Below are positions 35,499-44,930 of a DNA stretch of 57,428 bases, piece by piece. Numbering within the stretch: the stretch's first letter is position 1; every line of letters begins with the position of its first letter. Source of the DNA: VFJL01 sp043721435 (GTDB lineage: Bacteria; Pseudomonadota; Gammaproteobacteria; Burkholderiales; Nitrosomonadaceae). Where the stretch lies: assembly GCA_043721435.1 (NCBI GenBank), contig JAYSQR010000068.1, positions 1 to 57,428 of the forward strand. Direction: 5' to 3'. The notes below the pieces were generated by a model. The model made no database searches, was not told where the DNA came from, and saw only the letters and a program-made list of their open reading frames with translations. A program made the position numbers and the translations under genes.

Positions 35499-36959
35499 TC
35501 AGGCAATCAGTTTGTCGGGCATCCGAATATGCCAATCTGTTACTTGCTGGTACTGGTGGGCCACATTCAGCATTTGTGCTTCGGCAAAATAATTGCCGAT
35601 GAGATGCAAACCCACCGGCCGGTTATTATCGCCAAAGCCCGCAGGAATGGACATGCCAGGCAGCCCGGCCAGGTTGGTAGCGATAGTGTAGGTATCGGAC
35701 AGATACATCTGCACTGGATTGCTGCTTTTTTCTCCCAAAGCAAATGCAACCGTGGGCGTGGTCGGCCCCATGATGATGTCACACTGCGCGAAGGCTGCGG
35801 CAAAATCCTGCGCAATCAGGCGGCGCAGTTTTTGTGCCTGAATGTAGTAGGCGTCGTAATAACCGTGCGACAGCACATAGGTGCCGATCAGAATGCGGCG
35901 CTTTACTTCCGCGCCAAAGCCCTGCGCCCGGCTTTTCCGGTACATGTCATTGAGATCGACATATTCCGGAGCGCGATAGCCGTAGCGCACACCATCAAAA
36001 CGGGATAGATTGCTGGACGCCTCCGCCGGGGCCAGCACATAGTAAACAGGTATCGAGAGTTTGGTATTGGGCAGCGACACTTTCACTGTTTCTGCGCCGA
36101 GCTTGCGATATTCCCCGATGGCTGCCTCCACCGCACGCGCCACATCGGCGCTCATCCCCTCGACGAAATATTCTGTCGGTAAGCCGATGCGCAGGCCTTG
36201 CAGCGGCCTTTCCAGATCGCGCGCGTAGTCCTCGGGTGCACGTTGCAGACTGGTCGAGTCGCGCGTATCGAATCCCGCCATGACGTTCAACATCAGGGCC
36301 AGATCTTCCGCCGATTTCGCCATTGGTCCGCCCTGATCAAGACTCGAAGCAAATGCGATCATGCCGTAGCGTGATACCAATCCGTAAGTCGGTTTGATGC
36401 CGGAAATGCCGCATAGAGCCGCTGGCTGACGGATGGAGCCGCCAGTGTCGGTGCCGGTGGCGGCGGGCGCCATGCGCGCAGCCACGGCACAAGCCGAACC
36501 GCCGGAGCTGCCGCCCGGCACCGCCGTGATATCCCAGGGGTTTTTTACCGGACCGTAGAACGAAGTCTCGTTGCTCGACCCCATGGCAAATTCATCCATG
36601 TTGGTTTTGCCGATATTTACCGCGCCGGCGGCATTGAAACGCTCGATTACACCGGCATCGTAGGGCGAAACGAAATTGGACAGCATTTTCGACCCGCAGG
36701 TGGTCAACCATCCCTTGGTACAGAAAATGTCTTTCTGGGCAATGGGAATACCGGTCAGCGGGCGCGCTTGCCCGGATGCGATCATCGCATCGGCAGCCTG
36801 TGCCTGAGCGAGGCTCATCTTTTCATCGACCGTGATGAAAGCGTTATAGTCCGGGTTCAATGCTTTTACGCGCTTGAGGAATTCGCCAGTCAGTTCAACG
36901 CTGGAGATTTTTTTAGTGGCGAGCAGGGCCGAGAGCTGCTTGAGGCTGGAGTTCAACAT
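35499..36959 (-). CDS. gatA: Asp-tRNA(Asn)/Glu-tRNA(Gln) amidotransferase subunit A
   Basis: Amidase subunit that releases ammonia from glutamine for transfer to the tRNA-bound acid. The 486-residue protein has the amidase signature GGSSGGSACAVAA with downstream TGTDTGGSIRQP, giving the Ser-cisSer-Lys triad. It lies 64 bp after gatC and before gatB. Its presence indicates indirect Gln-tRNA and/or Asn-tRNA formation in this organism. Confidence 0.97.
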   Translation of the reverse strand: MLNSSLKQLSALLATKKISSVELTGEFLKRVKALNPDYNAFITVDEKMSLAQAQAADAMIASGQARPLTGIPIAQKDIFCTKGWLTTCGSKMLSNFVSPYDAGVIERFNAAGAVNIGKTNMDEFAMGSSNETSFYGPVKNPWDITAVPGGSSGGSACAVAARMAPAATGTDTGGSIRQPAALCGISGIKPTYGLVSRYGMIAFASSLDQGGPMAKSAEDLALMLNVMAGFDTRDSTSLQRAPEDYARDLERPLQGLRIGLPTEYFVEGMSADVARAVEAAIGEYRKLGAETVKVSLPNTKLSIPVYYVLAPAEASSNLSRFDGVRYGYRAPEYVDLNDMYRKSRAQGFGAEVKRRILIGTYVLSHGYYDAYYIQAQKLRRLIAQDFAAAFAQCDIIMGPTTPTVAFALGEKSSNPVQMYLSDTYTIATNLAGLPGMSIPAGFGDNNRPVGLHLIGNYFAEAQMLNVAHQYQQVTDWHIRMPDKLIA

Positions 36960-37023
36960 GGTATTTGCGAGGCGGGATAGATCGTAGAAAAGTGAGGGTG
37001 GATTCCAAAGTCATGCTGCCGCA

Positions 37024-37311
37024 TCACTCAATGACTTTCGGCACCAGATAAAGCCCCGCTTCAGTCTTGGGGGCTGTTGACTGAAATAATTCGCGCTGAT
37101 CGGACTCGGTTACCGTATCATCGCGCAACCGCTGCACCACATCCTGAGCATGCGACATGGGCTCGATGGCCGATGTGTCCACCGCCTGCATTTGCTCGAT
37201 CAGACCGAAAATACCGGAGAGCTGGGTCAGCGCAGTGGCTGCCTCAGTTTCGCTGATTTCAATGCAGGCAAGGTTTGCAACGCGGGTTATATCGTCCAGA
37301 GACAGTGGCAT
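37024..37311 (-). CDS. gatC: Asp-tRNA(Asn)/Glu-tRNA(Gln) amidotransferase subunit C
   Basis: A 95-residue helical belt protein that wraps GatA and GatB together. MPLSLDDITRVANLACIEI and the C-terminal APKTEAGLYLVPKVIE are typical. It is first in gatCAB and divergent from mreB; the 135-bp AT-rich spacer 37312-37446 must hold promoters for both operons, with several TATAAT-like hexamers but no pair I would fix. Confidence 0.94.
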   Translation of the reverse strand: MPLSLDDITRVANLACIEISETEAATALTQLSGIFGLIEQMQAVDTSAIEPMSHAQDVVQRLRDDTVTESDQRELFQSTAPKTEAGLYLVPKVIE

Positions 37312-37446
37312 TGGCTGCTAAAACCCTTATATTTAAACGCATAATATAGGGTATCATAGCCCGGCTAATCGACGTTATCCTTTTTGCACGCTACCGCTAT
37401 TATTGTCATCTTTACCGCTTACTAACGACTAACAAAACTCTCCATC

Positions 37447-38505
37447 ATGCTCAATTTCATAAACAATAATATCCTGAAAGGATATTTCTCGACCGACATG
37501 GCAATTGATCTGGGAACAGCCAACACCCTGATTTACGTCCGTGGTCAGGGTATTGTGCTGAATGAACCATCGGTGGTAGCGATACGTCAGGATGGCGGAC
37601 CCAACGGCAAGAAAGTGATTCAGCAGGTAGGACTGGCGGCCAAGCAGATGTTGGGACGCACTCCCGGCAATATCACCGCCATACGGCCGATGAAAGATGG
37701 CGTAATCGCCGACTTCACCGTTACCGAACAGATGTTGAAGCACTTCATCAGGAAGGTTAATCCACCGCGCTTGTTTTCTGCCAATCCACGCATCGTGATT
37801 TGCGTTCCCTGCGGCTCCACCCAAGTGGAGCGCCGTGCTATTCGGGAAGCGGCCTATGGCGCCGGTGCGCGGAAAGTAGAGTTGATCGAAGAGCCGATGG
37901 CTGCGGCCCTTGGCGCCAATCTGCCAGTCGAGGAAGCAACCGGTTCGATGGTGGTCGATATTGGTGGCGGTACTACCGAAGTTGGCGTTATTTCGCTGGG
38001 CGGGGTGGTTTACTCGAACTCGGTGCGCGTGGGTGGTGACAAATTCGATGAGGCCATCATCAATTACATTCGCCGCAATTACGGCATGCTGATCGGTGAG
38101 GTTACCGCCGAACAGATCAAAAAAGAAATCGGTTCTGCCTTCCCTGGTTCGGAAGTGCGCGAAATGGAAGTCAAAGGCCGTAACTTGGCGGAAGGGATTC
38201 CGCGCAGTTTTACTATTTCCAGCAACGAAACCCTGGAAGCTCTGACTGACCCCCTGAACAGCATCGTCAGTGCGGTCAAATCCGCGCTGGAGCATACGTT
38301 GCCGGAACTCGGCGCCGACATCGCTGAAAAAGGCATGGTGCTGACCGGCGGGGGTGCGTTGCTGCGCGACATTGACCGTCTGCTGATGGAAGAGACCGGT
38401 CTGTCGGTGATCATTGCAGAAGACCCGCTTACCTGCGTGGTGCGTGGTTCAGGTGTCGCACTGGAAAATATGGATCAACTGGTCGGCATATTCTCCAGTG
38501 ATTAA
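37447..38505 (+). CDS. mreB: rod shape-determining protein MreB
   Basis: Actin-like cytoskeletal ATPase that guides lateral wall synthesis. The 352-residue protein has the phosphate-1 loop DLGTANTLIYV, VVDIGGGTTEVGV and the adenosine motif GMVLTGGGALLRDID. The N-terminal part (MLNFINNNILKGYF) would be the amphipathic membrane-binding segment. First gene of a complete mreBCD-mrdA-rodA-rlpA cluster, so the cell is expected to be rod-shaped or a curved rod. Confidence 0.98.
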   Translation: MLNFINNNILKGYFSTDMAIDLGTANTLIYVRGQGIVLNEPSVVAIRQDGGPNGKKVIQQVGLAAKQMLGRTPGNITAIRPMKDGVIADFTVTEQMLKHFIRKVNPPRLFSANPRIVICVPCGSTQVERRAIREAAYGAGARKVELIEEPMAAALGANLPVEEATGSMVVDIGGGTTEVGVISLGGVVYSNSVRVGGDKFDEAIINYIRRNYGMLIGEVTAEQIKKEIGSAFPGSEVREMEVKGRNLAEGIPRSFTISSNETLEALTDPLNSIVSAVKSALEHTLPELGADIAEKGMVLTGGGALLRDIDRLLMEETGLSVIIAEDPLTCVVRGSGVALENMDQLVGIFSSD

Positions 38506-38572
38506 ACGGTTTTGTGTGTTGGGATCAGGGTGCCTGGGCTGGGTGCAACCCGAGGCCTGAAAACGGAATGTG

Positions 38573-39475
38573 ATGGAAACAGCCCCGCAGTTTTTCAGAC
38601 ACGGCCCCGGTCCGCTGGCGCGTCTGGTGTTTTTTGCACTGCTGTCACTACTACTGATGGCGATCGATACCCGCTTCAAATATCTCCCCGAAATTCGCCA
38701 GACCATCGCCGTGGCGATCTATCCGCTACAGAGGCTGGCCCATCTGCCGACAGCGATCTATGATCAGGTGAGCGGACTTTTCGTCAGCCGGAACCTGGTC
38801 GACGAGATTGCCTATCTGCGGCAACAGCACCTTGCCGATCAGGGGCAGCTGCAGCGGTTGCTGGCACTGGAGGCTGAGAACATGCAGTTGCGCAACTTGC
38901 TGGAAGCAGGGCAGCGAGCTGAAAGCAAAACCACCATGGCGGAGATTCTGTATATTCCGCACGATCCCTTCAGCCGCAAAGCGATACTCGACAAGGGGAG
39001 TCAGGCTGGCATCCAGCCCGGCCAGGTAGTGGTGGATGATGTGGGTGTGGTAGGACAAATCACGCGCGTCTATCCGTGGCTGTCCGAGGTGACGCTGATC
39101 ACGGATAAAGATCACTCGGTACCGGTGCAACTGGTACGCAGCGGCCTGCGTTCGATGGTGTCGGGCACAGGCGAGGACGGAACACTCGAGTTGCGCTATC
39201 TGGCAGCCAACGCCGACATTCAGGATGGCGATTTACTGGTTACTTCCGGAATAGATGGCATTTACCCGCCGGGCCTGCCGGTGGCGCTGGTGTCGAAAAT
39301 AGAAAGTAATACCGCTTATGCCTTTGCCCGCATTACCTGTACGCCTGCTGCTGGAGTAAATCGCAACCGGCAGGTATTGATCCTGTCGCCCCTGCCGCCT
39401 GTTCCGGAAAGACCGGTGGAGCCAGTGGAAGCTAAACCCGAAGATAAAAACCGAGGAAAAGTTGGCATTCGTTAA
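38573..39475 (+). CDS. mreC: rod shape-determining protein MreC
   Basis: Periplasmic scaffold linking MreB to PBP2. The 300-residue protein has one N-terminal membrane segment (about residues 15-35), a coiled coil (RNLVDEIAYLRQQH on), and the two-barrel MreC domain with DKGSQAGIQPGQVV. The start is ATG 38573; GTG 38570 is equally possible. The proline-rich end overlaps mreD. Confidence 0.95.
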   Translation: METAPQFFRHGPGPLARLVFFALLSLLLMAIDTRFKYLPEIRQTIAVAIYPLQRLAHLPTAIYDQVSGLFVSRNLVDEIAYLRQQHLADQGQLQRLLALEAENMQLRNLLEAGQRAESKTTMAEILYIPHDPFSRKAILDKGSQAGIQPGQVVVDDVGVVGQITRVYPWLSEVTLITDKDHSVPVQLVRSGLRSMVSGTGEDGTLELRYLAANADIQDGDLLVTSGIDGIYPPGLPVALVSKIESNTAYAFARITCTPAAGVNRNRQVLILSPLPPVPERPVEPVEAKPEDKNRGKVGIR

Positions 39476-39983
39476 TTCTTCCCAGCAAGAAGTCCTGTCG
39501 CATGTCAGGAGCCGGTTCATCGTTCTCAGTCTGACGGCAGCGCTGCTGTTGAACCTGTTGCCACTGCAAGGTGTCGCATTGCTGTTACGCCCGGATTTCG
39601 TCGCCTTGGTGGTGCTTTACTGGAGCATCAACCAGCCGCAACGGGCCGGCATGAACATGGCTTTTACCATGGGCCTGCTGATGGATGTCGGCGACGCCAG
39701 CATATTCGGACAGCATGCGCTGGCATACAGCGTGATGGCTTTTGTTGCGCTACTGCTGCATCGGCGCCTGCGCATATTCAGTCTGCGCAAGCAGGCGCCG
39801 CAGATCGGGCTATTGCTGCTCTCGGCGCAGCTGGTCATGCTGCTGACCGGGTTGCTGGCCAGCGCCAGTCTGCCCGGCTGGGATTTTTTTCTTGCCAGCG
39901 TTAGCGGCGCGCTGCTGTGGCCGCTGCTCCCCGCTTTAATGAAAATACCCCAGCGGCGAAAACCTGATTCCGATGCGCTATGA
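39462..39983 (+). CDS. mreD: rod shape-determining protein MreD
   Basis: A 173-residue inner-membrane protein with five or six hydrophobic helices, as usual for MreD. TTG 39462 is the start, supported by GAGGAAAAG directly before it and by overlap with the mreC end (14 bp). It overlaps the PBP2 gene by 4 bp (ATGA). Member of the elongasome. Confidence 0.92.
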   Translation: MAFVNSSQQEVLSHVRSRFIVLSLTAALLLNLLPLQGVALLLRPDFVALVVLYWSINQPQRAGMNMAFTMGLLMDVGDASIFGQHALAYSVMAFVALLLHRRLRIFSLRKQAPQIGLLLLSAQLVMLLTGLLASASLPGWDFFLASVSGALLWPLLPALMKIPQRRKPDSDAL

Positions 39984-41884
39984 ACCATACAGTCGAGCTT
40001 CGCAATTACGGGCGTGAACTGCGTCATTTCCAGCTGCGGCTTGCCATCAGTGCCGGCTTTGTCCTGTTGCTGTTCGGTTTGCTCTTTGCCCGGTTTTTTT
40101 ATTTGCAGGTATCGCAGCGCGAGCACTATCACACCCTGGCGGAAGCCAACCGCATATCCATTTCACCCATTGTACCCAATCGCGGTCTGATTTTTGACCG
40201 CAATGGCGAGGTATTGGCGCACAACTATTCGGCGTACACGCTGGAAATCATGCCGAGCAAGGTCGCCAACCTTGAGGCTACCATCAACGAATTGGGCGAC
40301 GTGGTCGAGATAGCGGCGAGGGACCGCAAGCGCTTCAAGAAACTGCTGAGGGAAAGCAAGCGCTTTGAGAGTCTGCCCATACGCACTCGTTTATCGGACG
40401 TTGAAGTGGCACGTTTTGCTGCCAACCGTTATCGTTTTCCAGGGGTGGAAATCAAGGCGCGTCTGTTCCGCCAGTATCCGAAAGGAGAAGGCGCATCGCA
40501 CGTGGTGGGTTATATCAGCCGCATCAATACGCAGGATCTGGAGCAGCTTGAAGCCAGCGGAGATTCCACCAATTACCGCGGCTCCGACTATATCGGCAAA
40601 ATCGGTGTCGAACAGAGCTATGAAAAAGAACTGCACGGCATCACCGGTTTCGAGGAAGTGGAAACCGATGCAGCTGGCCGGGCGGTACGGGTGCTGTCGC
40701 GCACCCTGCCGATCTCCGGCAATGATCTGAAACTGTCGCTTGATGCCAAATTGCAGGAGGTGGCGGAACAGGCATTCGGTGAGCGGCGTGGCGCGCTGGT
40801 GGCAATCGAGCCAACCAGCGGCGACGTGCTTGCGTTTGTCAGCAAACCGGGTTTCGACCCCAATCTTTTTGTCGATGGCATCGACTCGGAGAATTGGGAT
40901 CTGCTCAATAATTCCATCGATAGGCCACTGAATAATCGCGCACTGCGCGGGGTCTATCCGCCGGGTTCCACATTCAAGCCATTCATGGCGCTGGCTGGCT
41001 TGGAACTGAAAAAGCGCACTCCCCAGTACACCATCAGTGATGCGGGCTTCTTCAGCCTGCCCGGCAGCAGCCATCGCTACCGCGACTGGAAAGTGGGCGG
41101 TCATGGCAGTGTGGACATGCACAAGTCCCTGGTCATCTCCTGCGATACCTATTACTACGGGCTTGCCAACGATCTCGGCATCGATAAAATTTTCAGTTTC
41201 ATCAGTCAGTTTGGATTGGGCAAATTAACCGGCATCGACATCGAAGGCGAAGTCTCCGGCCTGTTGCCCTCGCAGGAATGGAAAATGAGGCGGCATAAGC
41301 AGAAATGGTATGCGGGCGACACGATTTCCGTCGGCATCGGCCAGGGCTACAATCTGACCACCCCGCTGCAACTGGCTTTTGCTACCGCTATACTTGCCAG
41401 TAACGGTGCTGCCTTCCGCCCGCATCTGGTGAAACAGGTTATGGATAGGAAGACCGGGGCAGTGCGTGACATTGTCACGCAGCCGATGTACACGCTCAAT
41501 TTCAATCCGGAAAATATGCTGCGCGTGCACAATGCGCTGGTGGATGTAACCCGCCCCGGCGGTACGGCAGCGCGTGCGGCCGCAGGTGCTGCGTATACTT
41601 TTGCCGGCAAGACCGGCACCTCGCAGGTGATCGGCATGAAGCAAGGGGAGAAGTATGTGGAAAGCAAGGTGAATGAGCGTCATCGCGATCATGCCCTATT
41701 CATTGCTTACGCGCCGGCGGAAGAACCAAAAATCGCACTGGCAGTACTGGTGGAAAACGGCGGGCATGGCGGTTCTGCCGCTGCGCCGATTGCGCGGCTG
41801 GTGTTTGACTACTTCCTGCTCGGCAAGTTGCCTGCCGGCGCAGCGTCAGTGACGGCTGATGATGAAGAGGGCGTGCATGACTAG
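39980..41884 (+). CDS. mrdA: penicillin-binding protein 2
   Basis: Transpeptidase of the elongasome, crosslinking lateral wall peptidoglycan. The 634-residue protein has one N-terminal membrane helix (about 20-42), a pedestal domain (RGLIFDRNGEVLAHN), and the penicillin-binding domain with catalytic S330 in STFK and KTGT near residue 555. Partner of RodA, whose gene overlaps the end. Confidence 0.97.
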   Translation: MNHTVELRNYGRELRHFQLRLAISAGFVLLLFGLLFARFFYLQVSQREHYHTLAEANRISISPIVPNRGLIFDRNGEVLAHNYSAYTLEIMPSKVANLEATINELGDVVEIAARDRKRFKKLLRESKRFESLPIRTRLSDVEVARFAANRYRFPGVEIKARLFRQYPKGEGASHVVGYISRINTQDLEQLEASGDSTNYRGSDYIGKIGVEQSYEKELHGITGFEEVETDAAGRAVRVLSRTLPISGNDLKLSLDAKLQEVAEQAFGERRGALVAIEPTSGDVLAFVSKPGFDPNLFVDGIDSENWDLLNNSIDRPLNNRALRGVYPPGSTFKPFMALAGLELKKRTPQYTISDAGFFSLPGSSHRYRDWKVGGHGSVDMHKSLVISCDTYYYGLANDLGIDKIFSFISQFGLGKLTGIDIEGEVSGLLPSQEWKMRRHKQKWYAGDTISVGIGQGYNLTTPLQLAFATAILASNGAAFRPHLVKQVMDRKTGAVRDIVTQPMYTLNFNPENMLRVHNALVDVTRPGGTAARAAAGAAYTFAGKTGTSQVIGMKQGEKYVESKVNERHRDHALFIAYAPAEEPKIALAVLVENGGHGGSAAAPIARLVFDYFLLGKLPAGAASVTADDEEGVHD

Positions 41885-42977
41885 CTCTGTACGCCTGTGG
41901 CACTACCTCACGCGCTATGTGGATAATTTTCTGCTGGGCGGGGTATTGTTGCTGATGCTGATCGGTCTGCTGGTGCTGTACAGCGCTACCGATGCGAACC
42001 TTAGCCGTGTCAGCAACCAGGCGATCAACATGCTGGTGGCGCTTACCATCATGTGGCTGGTTGCCAACATCCCGTTGCAGCACATCATGCGCCTGGCGGT
42101 GCCGCTCTATATGATTGGCCTCATGCTGCTGATCGGGGTGGCGCTGTTCGGCGAGATTCACAATGGCGCACGGCGCTGGCTGAACATCGGTGTGACCCGC
42201 ATCCAGCCTTCCGAGTTGATGAAGCTTGCCGTGCCGCTGATGATGGCGTGGTATTTCGACAAACACGAAGTCACCCTGCGGCTGCGCGATTATGCGGTAG
42301 CAACGTTGTTGCTGCTGTTGCCGCTGTTGCTGATTCTGCGCCAGCCGGATTTGGGCACCACGCTGCTGATTGCCTCCAGCGGTTTTTACGTACTGTTTCT
42401 CGCCGGGCTGTCGTGGCGCATCATAGCCGGATTGTTGCTTGCCGCGTTAGGCAGCCTGCCGGTGCTGTGGTCGATGCTGCACGATTACCAGCGCCGCCGT
42501 GTCATGACGCTGTTTGATCCCACCCAGGATCCGCTGGGGGCGGGCTATCACACCATCCAGTCCACCATTGCCATCGGTTCCGGCGGTGTCATCGGCAAAG
42601 GCTGGCAGCATGGCACCCAGACCCATCTCGATTTTCTGCCGGAGAAAAGTACCGACTTCATTTTCGCAGTGTTCTCCGAGGAATTCGGGTTGATGGGCAA
42701 TATATTGCTGTTGCTGTTGTATCTGGTGGTAATAGGCCGCGGCATGGTGATTACCGCCAATGCTTCGACCCAGTTCACCCGTCTTATCGCGGGCTCGATC
42801 ACGCTGACCTTCTTCACCTACATTTTTGTCAACATCGGCATGGTTGTCGGCATTCTGCCGGTAGTGGGGGTGCCGCTGCCGCTGATCAGCTACGGCGGTA
42901 CGTCGATGGTGACAATGCTGCTGGGTTTTGGTATTTTAATGAGCATACAGACGCACCCCAAACTGGTGAAGACGTGA
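41877..42977 (+). CDS. rodA: rod shape-determining protein RodA
   Basis: SEDS-family peptidoglycan glycosyltransferase with about ten membrane helices, 366 residues. Conserved GARRWLNIG, QPSELMK, and VPLPLISYGGTS are visible. ATG 41877 overlaps mrdA by 8 bp, after GAAGAGG; an in-frame start at 41859 is less likely. It polymerises lipid II together with PBP2. Confidence 0.96.
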   Translation: MTSSVRLWHYLTRYVDNFLLGGVLLLMLIGLLVLYSATDANLSRVSNQAINMLVALTIMWLVANIPLQHIMRLAVPLYMIGLMLLIGVALFGEIHNGARRWLNIGVTRIQPSELMKLAVPLMMAWYFDKHEVTLRLRDYAVATLLLLLPLLLILRQPDLGTTLLIASSGFYVLFLAGLSWRIIAGLLLAALGSLPVLWSMLHDYQRRRVMTLFDPTQDPLGAGYHTIQSTIAIGSGGVIGKGWQHGTQTHLDFLPEKSTDFIFAVFSEEFGLMGNILLLLLYLVVIGRGMVITANASTQFTRLIAGSITLTFFTYIFVNIGMVVGILPVVGVPLPLISYGGTSMVTMLLGFGILMSIQTHPKLVKT

Positions 42978-43903
42978 TGAACAACGATTCGGAACTCGGA
43001 AGCGTGTCGTATCATCCCATACCAGCCAAGCAAATTATCGTGCTGGCTGCTCTGCTGGTTCTTGCCGGCTGCAGCAGCATACTGAAACGCGACACCCTGG
43101 AACCGGCGTCTTCTGCCGCATCCAGCTTCGTGAGCAAAAGAGGTGGCGGTTATTATCTGGATGATGGCCCCGGCGACAATCCGCCGTCCAATCTCGCTGC
43201 CCTGCCTGACGCCACTCCTCGGGACGAACCCTTGCGCAAGGCTAACATGCGGCCTTATGTCGCGCTGGGCAAATCCTACAAGCCGATGACCGCGCTGGAA
43301 TCGTACAAGGAACGTGGTATCGCCAGCTGGTATGGCCGCCGCTACCATGGACAGAAAACCGCATCCGGCGAAATTTATGACATGTATGCCATGACCGCTG
43401 CCCATCCCATTTTGCCGCTGCCCAGCTACGTTCGCGTCACCAACATCAAGAACGGCAAATCCGTGGTGGTGCGCGTCAACGACCGCGGCCCGTTTCATTC
43501 CGACCGCCTGATTGATCTTTCCTATACCGCTGCTTACAAGCTCGGTGTACTGGGTGGGGGCAGCGCCCAAGTGGAAGTAGAAAGCATTCTTCTGGGTAGA
43601 GAACCCGCCACGCAGATTGCCTCCGCACCGCCCGCAGCCGCGAACGTACCTGCCACCGTCGCTGACAATGCGAGTGGAATCTACCTGCAGTTGGGTGCCT
43701 TCAGCGTCTACGACAATGCGGATAATTTCCTTACGCGCATGCGCGCCGAACTTTCCTCAGTGGCGAATACTCTTGGCATCAGCGCAAAAGATGGCTTGTT
43801 CAGGGTGCATGCCGGCCCCTATGCCGATCAGACATTGGCGCAACAGGCTGCCGACAAGATTGCCCAGAGCCTGGCCATCAAGCCGGTATTGTTGGTACGC
43901 TGA
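42977..43903 (+). CDS. rlpA: septal ring lytic transglycosylase RlpA
   Basis: A 308-residue exported lipoprotein (lipobox LVLAGC) with a double-psi beta-barrel domain (GIASWYGRRYHGQKTASGE, VRVNDRGPF) and a C-terminal SPOR domain that binds denuded septal peptidoglycan. It cleaves glycan strands in Pseudomonas. Start and rodA stop overlap (TGATG); GTG 42974 is an alternative. Last gene of the cell-shape operon. Confidence 0.94.
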   Translation: MNNDSELGSVSYHPIPAKQIIVLAALLVLAGCSSILKRDTLEPASSAASSFVSKRGGGYYLDDGPGDNPPSNLAALPDATPRDEPLRKANMRPYVALGKSYKPMTALESYKERGIASWYGRRYHGQKTASGEIYDMYAMTAAHPILPLPSYVRVTNIKNGKSVVVRVNDRGPFHSDRLIDLSYTAAYKLGVLGGGSAQVEVESILLGREPATQIASAPPAAANVPATVADNASGIYLQLGAFSVYDNADNFLTRMRAELSSVANTLGISAKDGLFRVHAGPYADQTLAQQAADKIAQSLAIKPVLLVR

Positions 43904-43949
43904 ACCGGTATGAATAGTGGTACAGTCAAACCAGGTTGTTGCAGATAAA

Positions 43950-43977
43950 TTGACCGCGTCCCGCCAGAGCCTATAAT
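43950..43977 (+). promoter_or_regulatory. sigma-70 type promoter
   Basis: TTGACC (43950-43955), a 16-bp spacer and a perfect TATAAT (43972-43977), 54 bp before the start of the membrane-anchored hypothetical at 44031. It lies after the rlpA stop and so starts a new transcript. Confidence 0.7.
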
Positions 43978-44030
43978 CTCAACCATTTCCACTCAACATC
44001 CGGTGGAACCATCCGAAAATCAGGAAGAAT

Positions 44031-44498
44031 ATGAACGAACTTAATGATCAGGTATCTGCCTACGACCAGATATCTGCCTATTTCAGTCACATGCCCATGT
44101 GGCCGTTGGCTCTGCTTGCCCTGATCGTCATTGTTATTGGAATTTATGAAGTGGTCGATCGCAAACGCCAAGCCAGAGCTGCCGAGGATTTTCGTTCTAC
44201 CATCCTCGCGGCACTCTCCGGCCTGTACCCTGAGCCCATCAACTGGCCGCAGGACATCGAGGCGCATCTTTACGCCCGATTGCCTGCAATGAGAGAGGCT
44301 TTCGAAAACTTCCGGCGTCATGTTCCGCAGGAGAAGCTGCGGGATTACAACAAGGATTGGGAAAACTATTGCCGGTTCTTTTACACGGTGGCGTCCGACG
44401 AGCAACGCCCTGCAGCAGAGTCCACCTCCAGCAAAGAGCAGGACCCCAAGAAAACCTTTCACACCCTCGTTTCCAATCTGTTACGTCACGCCCCGTAA
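44031..44498 (+). CDS. single-pass membrane protein of unknown function
   Basis: A 155-residue protein that I do not recognise. One transmembrane helix (MWPLALLALIVIVIGIYEVV, about residues 23-42) is followed by a cytoplasmic helical domain with conserved-looking aromatic residues (RDYNKDWENYCRFFYTV). AGGAAGA lies 5 bases before ATG, and a strong promoter at 43950-43977 drives it. It is monocistronic; the next 430 bp carry only a doubtful minus-strand frame. Confidence 0.8.
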   Translation: MNELNDQVSAYDQISAYFSHMPMWPLALLALIVIVIGIYEVVDRKRQARAAEDFRSTILAALSGLYPEPINWPQDIEAHLYARLPAMREAFENFRRHVPQEKLRDYNKDWENYCRFFYTVASDEQRPAAESTSSKEQDPKKTFHTLVSNLLRHAP

Positions 44499-44634
44499 AA
44501 AACGTCCTTGCGGAAGTTTATTTTCCGGAAATGAAGTAAGCGGCATTCGACGGGTTGCATCTAAGGCATCCCGAATAAATCAACACCCAACCAGTAAAAA
44601 CCTCCGCTCTTGAAATTTCGACGTCGATTCACCT

Positions 44635-44871
44635 TCAACCCAAATAATCCATTAGGCGGCTCTCCGAGCCTATGCGAGTACTGACAGTCAGTTTGTGGCC
44701 ATTTTCGCCATTTGCTTGGGGTCCATAGACCAAGCTATGGTCTTCTCCTAATCGGCAAAACTGTCTCGCAAGCTGCCTCACCATCATCTCGCGTGCTAAT
44801 GGATTATCCGGGTTCAAATCTCTGACAGCAGGTTTATCCTCAAGTTTGCTGACAGGATGCCGCAATACCAT
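44635..44871 (-). CDS. doubtful small ORF, 78 residues
   Basis: ATG 44869-44871 to stop 44635. The translation has protein-like composition (helical middle LAREMMVRQLARQFCRL) and no real gene overlaps it, but there is no Shine-Dalgarno, and the dyad 44879-44895 would fill its leader. No family is recognised. It may be a real short gene controlled from the same dyad as the response regulator, or chance. The remaining bases of the 44499-44930 gap show nothing else. Confidence 0.35.
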   Translation of the reverse strand: MVLRHPVSKLEDKPAVRDLNPDNPLAREMMVRQLARQFCRLGEDHSLVYGPQANGENGHKLTVSTRIGSESRLMDYLG

Positions 44872-44878
44872 AGGAAGT

Positions 44879-44895
44879 GGACAGTTGTACTGTCC
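44879..44895. promoter_or_regulatory. operator-like palindrome upstream of the response regulator
   Basis: Perfect dyad GGACAGT-TGT-ACTGTCC, centred 44 bp before the response regulator ATG. Its inner 15 bases (GACAGTTGTACTGTC) recur, as the reverse complement, at 45633-45647 just after the same gene. The ACAGT-N3-ACTGT form is not the LexA pattern (CTGT-N8-ACAG). Autoregulation by the NarL/LuxR-type protein is a plausible inference. Confidence 0.5.
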
Positions 44896-44930
44896 CGCAC
44901 CCTAATTCCCCTTCACAGGAACCTGTTTGC

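Noticed and set aside
37312..37446. Defined promoters for gatC and mreB
   Set aside because: Several TATAAT-like hexamers exist on both strands but none has a convincing -35 partner.
44805..44825. GGGTTCAAATC, like a tRNA T-loop
   Set aside because: No pairing T stem, acceptor stem or anticodon arm fits around it on either strand.
44879..44895. LexA (SOS) box
   Set aside because: The half sites are in the opposite order (ACAGT-N3-ACTGT) and spacing differs from CTGT-N8-ACAG.
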